A stretch of 8,386 nt of DNA from contig JAOUFP010000098.1 in assembly GCA_029858145.1 (NCBI GenBank), positions 1 through 8,386 on the forward strand, read 5' to 3'. A program made the position numbers and the translations under genes. The DNA is from Nitrospirota bacterium. GTDB taxonomy: Bacteria; Nitrospirota; Thermodesulfovibrionia; Thermodesulfovibrionales; UBA6898. Of this stretch, positions 6,549-8,386 are shown one piece after another (position 1 is the stretch's first letter; each line of letters begins with the position of its first letter). The notes beneath the pieces were generated by a model that saw only the letters and a program-made list of their open reading frames with translations, did no database searches and had not been told where the DNA came from.

Positions 6549-7280
6549 ATGATTACGGTTTTCGCCAAAAGTCTGACGAAGGACTATAACTCTCTCAGGG
6601 CTGTCGACACTATCGACTTCGAAATATCCTCAGGGGAATGCTTCGGCTTCCTTGGCCCGAATGGTGCGGGGAAGACAACGGTCATGCGCATGATCTACTG
6701 CTTTTTGCCGGTGACATCAGGAGAACTGAAGGTGCTCGGCCTCGATGTTGCAGAGCACGCGAGCGAGATAAAGGCAAAGACAGGCGTTATGCCCCAGGAC
6801 AACAACCTCGACCCCGACCTTTCGGTACTCGAAAACCTGATCGTCTATGCCCGATACTTCGATATCCCCAAAAAGGTCTCTTCCCTGCGCGCCTGGGAGC
6901 TCCTCGACTTTGTCGAACTCAGGGAGAAGGCGGACGTGAACATCAGGAATCTTTCCGGCGGCATGAGGCAGAGGCTGCTCCTGGCCCGGTCGCTCATAAA
7001 CAGCCCGGATATCATGATCCTCGATGAGCCGACCACAGGGCTTGACCCGCACTCAAGGCATGCGGTATGGGACAGGATGGAGTTTCTGAAATCAAGGGGA
7101 ACGACGCTCATCCTTACGACACATTATATGGAAGAGGCGGAAAAGCTCTGCGACAGGGTTGCGATCATGGACTCAGGGAAGATTGTTGTGATCGATTCAC
7201 CCAAAAATCTCATGTCGGTCCATGGCGGGAATCTCGAAGAAGTCTATCTGAAGCTTACCGGGAGGCATCTTGCAGCTTAA
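6549..7280 (+). CDS. ABC-2 type exporter ATP-binding protein (NodI-like)
   Basis: A 243-residue ATPase that powers the permease encoded next. Motifs in order: Walker A GPNGAGKT (36-43), Q-loop Gln83 in MPQDNNLD, signature LSGGM (135-139) followed by RQRLLLARSL, Walker B IMILDEP (155-161), D-loop GLDP (164-167), and switch His192 in LTTHYMEEAE. All catalytic parts are intact. The form is that of the NodI/DrrA-like ABC-2 exporter group; paired with a NodJ-like permease it suggests export of a lipid-linked or oligosaccharide-type substrate, but outside rhizobia the substrate of such pairs is usually unknown. Start ATG 6549 has only a weak AGGG (6531-6534) at 14 nt. The only alternative would shorten the conserved first strand. 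It overlaps the permease by 11 nt, so the two are co-translated. Confidence 0.93.
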   Translation: MITVFAKSLTKDYNSLRAVDTIDFEISSGECFGFLGPNGAGKTTVMRMIYCFLPVTSGELKVLGLDVAEHASEIKAKTGVMPQDNNLDPDLSVLENLIVYARYFDIPKKVSSLRAWELLDFVELREKADVNIRNLSGGMRQRLLLARSLINSPDIMILDEPTTGLDPHSRHAVWDRMEFLKSRGTTLILTTHYMEEAEKLCDRVAIMDSGKIVVIDSPKNLMSVHGGNLEEVYLKLTGRHLAA

Positions 7281-8025
7281 GAGGGCGTTCAGGGTCTGGC
7301 AGAGGAATTTTACCGTCTATACAAAACTCTACAAATCGAGCCTTGCGCTCAATTTCGTTGAGCCTGTTCTTTACCTCGCGGCCCTCGGCCTCGGCCTCGG
7401 GGCATTTGTGAAGGAGATCAACGGCATGCCCTATATCAACTTCATAGCCCCGGGGATTATCGCCTCTTCCGCAATGTTTGCGGCCGCCTATGAATGCACC
7501 TACGGGACCTATGTCAGGATGTTCTACCAGAAGACCTTTGACGCTATCCTCGCTACTCCGGTGAACGTCGATGACCTCATCGCAGGCGAACTTATGTGGG
7601 GAGCTTCGAAGAGCATGCTCTACGGCACTATCATCATGGCGGTGATCTCTGCCTTCGGTCTGGTGAGTTCCCCCATGGTCCTCCTCGTCATCCCGGTGCT
7701 TTTTATCAGCGGGCTGATATTTGCGGAGATTTCGATGATATTCGCCGCCATCGTGCCGGGCATAGACTCCTTCAATTATTTCTATACCCTCTTCATGACT
7801 CCGATGTTTCTCTTCTCCGGCATCTTTTTCCCTGTCGATACCCTGCCGCCGCTTGTTTCAAAGATAGCCTTTTTCACTCCCCTCTATCACCTCGTGAACG
7901 TCTGCCGCTCAGCTGCACTTGGCCTACTGCCGGGCAATCTCTGGGACGTCGCATGGCTCGTCTTTGTTGCGCTCATCCTTGCGCCCTATCCCTTCAGGCT
8001 GATGCGAAAAAGGATCATGCAGTAA
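7270..8025 (+). CDS. ABC-2 type transporter permease (NodJ-like)
   Basis: A 251-residue membrane protein with about six membrane segments (roughly residues 27-46, 56-76, 104-131, 136-162, 170-188, 224-242). Family landmarks: WQRNFTVYTKLYKSSLALNF near the start, LGLGLGAFV, GMPYINFIAPGI, YGTYVRMFYQKTFDAILATP (79-98), GELMWGASKS and MTPMFLFSGIFFPVDTLP (176-193). These closely follow the NodJ/ABC-2 pattern (PF01061). With the preceding ATPase it forms a complete inner-membrane exporter; no periplasmic adaptor or outer-membrane partner is visible here. I chose TTG 7270 because GGGAGG (7260-7265) lies 4 nt before it and the reading frame then begins with the family-typical start; no ATG is available nearby. 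The start overlaps the ATPase stop by 11 nt. The gene ends in TAATAA. It was found beside, not within, any glycan gene cluster. Confidence 0.92.
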   Translation: MQLKRAFRVWQRNFTVYTKLYKSSLALNFVEPVLYLAALGLGLGAFVKEINGMPYINFIAPGIIASSAMFAAAYECTYGTYVRMFYQKTFDAILATPVNVDDLIAGELMWGASKSMLYGTIIMAVISAFGLVSSPMVLLVIPVLFISGLIFAEISMIFAAIVPGIDSFNYFYTLFMTPMFLFSGIFFPVDTLPPLVSKIAFFTPLYHLVNVCRSAALGLLPGNLWDVAWLVFVALILAPYPFRLMRKRIMQ

Positions 8026-8328
8026 TAAATTCTTCTTTCCGGAAAAAGGCAGGCAGGTCATACCAGAGAAAGGGGAGATTGCCTGATCGGACTATTTTCA
8101 TTACAGGCTTCACCCCTTACCTGCAATTTGAAGTGGATACAAGTCACCGTTCACTGTTTTTATGCCTTCACGCATGCACGCTTCTACGCATTCACTCGTT
8201 TTGGCTGTAGATTCATTGCTTGCTACTCGTTGCCGTCTTTTATGATTTTTTTCGCATACCTGCAAATGGATTTGCCGAAATGCACGGTGACGCGAAAAGA
8301 CAAATGAATGAAAACAATGAGTTAGGGC
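8026..8328. other. Gene-free upstream region of a gene beyond the window
   Basis: No convincing gene. A minus-strand open frame 8334-8110 of 74 codons has no recognisable domain. Structures seen: CAGGCA (8050-8055) with TGCCTG (8080-8085), the latter also able to pair with CAGGC (8104-8108); a TTTTTTT tract at 8246-8252; a TACCTGCAA 9-mer at 8118-8126 and again at 8257-8265; and a palindrome at 8262-8275. No clear terminator for the exporter operon is found; TTTCCGGAAA just after the stop has no loop. Confidence 0.45.
8262..8275. promoter_or_regulatory. Palindrome upstream of the sigma-54 promoter, candidate activator site
   Basis: GCAAAT-GG-ATTTGC is an exact inverted repeat with 6-nt arms. 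Its centre lies about 86 nt upstream of the start expected from the -24/-12 promoter, within the usual range for enhancer-binding-protein sites. The protein that would bind is unknown. Confidence 0.35.
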
Positions 8329-8344
8329 TGGCATGGCAAATGCA
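8329..8344 (+). promoter_or_regulatory. Sigma-54 (RpoN) promoter, -24/-12
   Basis: TGGCATGGCAAATGCA matches the sigma-54 consensus TGGCACG-N4-TTGCA except for C>T in the first block and T>A in the second. The invariant GG (8330-8331) and GC (8342-8343) are separated by the required 10 nt. Transcription would start near 8355 and yield a leader of about 30 nt that includes the strong ribosome site at 8372-8380. It faces a gene starting just past the window edge. An activator ATPase would be required for its use. Confidence 0.7.
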
Positions 8345-8357
8345 ATTATATATTGCA
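8341..8357. promoter_or_regulatory. Inverted repeat over the -12 box and start site
   Basis: TGCAAT (8341-8346) and ATTGCA (8352-8357) are exact inverted arms 5 nt apart. They overlap the -12 element and the predicted transcription start, a position suited to a repressor or DNA-bending protein. Chance is possible in such AT-rich DNA. Confidence 0.3.
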
Positions 8358-8371
8358 GGAAGCAAATAAAA

Positions 8372-8380
8372 AAGGAGGAG
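8372..8380 (+). promoter_or_regulatory. Strong ribosome binding site for a gene beyond the window
   Basis: AAGGAGGAG is close to a perfect Shine-Dalgarno. No start codon follows before the window ends at 8386; with normal spacing the start codon would be at or just after 8387. Together with the sigma-54 promoter it marks the 5' end of an unseen plus-strand gene. Confidence 0.7.
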
Positions 8381-8386
8381 ACGAAG

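Noticed and set aside
8034..8048. TTTCCGGAAA after the exporter as a terminator
   Set aside because: The palindrome has no loop and no T run after it, so it cannot form a normal intrinsic terminator.
8041..8095. Possible c-di-GMP (GEMM) riboswitch, considered because of the nearby cyclase and the GAGAAAGGGG stretch
   Set aside because: The conserved core bases and paired arms of that riboswitch are not present, and the element lies upstream of the predicted transcription start of the next gene.
8110..8334. Minus-strand 74-codon open frame
   Set aside because: No recognisable domain, and it covers the palindrome and part of the sigma-54 promoter, which better explain this stretch.

Overview
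The window reads as ordinary bacterial chromosome from an anaerobic or microaerobic, menaquinone-respiring Gram-negative. Three things suggest this: a B.subtilis/Wolinella/Geobacter-type succinate dehydrogenase/fumarate reductase, a periplasmic haem-c sensor fused to a diguanylate cyclase, and a sigma-54-type promoter at the right edge. Nitrospirota or a Desulfobacterota/Geobacter-like lineage would fit, but this is an inference from gene types, not a proven assignment. Genes have moderate to high GC. One block, about 4920-5300, is clearly AT-rich. No rRNA, tRNA, CRISPR array, insertion sequence or phage gene was recognised.

Left third (1-2998): the 3' end of a cytochrome b subunit gene (sdhC), then complete sdhA and sdhB, tightly packed (14-nt gap, then a 1-nt TAATG overlap). 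Together they encode a three-subunit membrane complex that interconverts succinate and fumarate and exchanges electrons with the quinone pool. A 177-nt spacer follows with a small inverted repeat and a short imperfect tandem repeat.

Middle (3176-4906): a small DCC-family (DUF393) thiol-disulfide oxidoreductase-like protein, then a membrane diguanylate cyclase whose periplasmic Tll0287-like (DUF3365) domain carries a CxxCH haem-c motif. Their spacing allows co-transcription. The cyclase probably links a periplasmic redox or gas signal to c-di-GMP. A 603-nt gene-poor gap follows. It is AT-rich on its left side and holds what looks like a decayed small gene on the minus strand plus several stem-loops.

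Right (5510-8025): a minus-strand protein made of two tandem Lcl/DUF1566 domains, divergent (22-nt gap) from a two-gene ABC-2 exporter whose ATPase and permease resemble NodI/NodJ. The last 361 nt carry no convincing gene. They contain a small set of inverted repeats, a very good sigma-54 (-24/-12) promoter match and a strong Shine-Dalgarno sequence ending at the window edge, so a sigma-54-controlled gene almost certainly begins just beyond base 8386.

I did not find a clearly new multi-gene system. The items most worth following are the haem-c diguanylate cyclase beside the respiratory complex, the sigma-54 control region at the right edge, the bidirectional AT-rich promoter between the Lcl protein and the exporter, and the decayed gene in the AT-rich gap.
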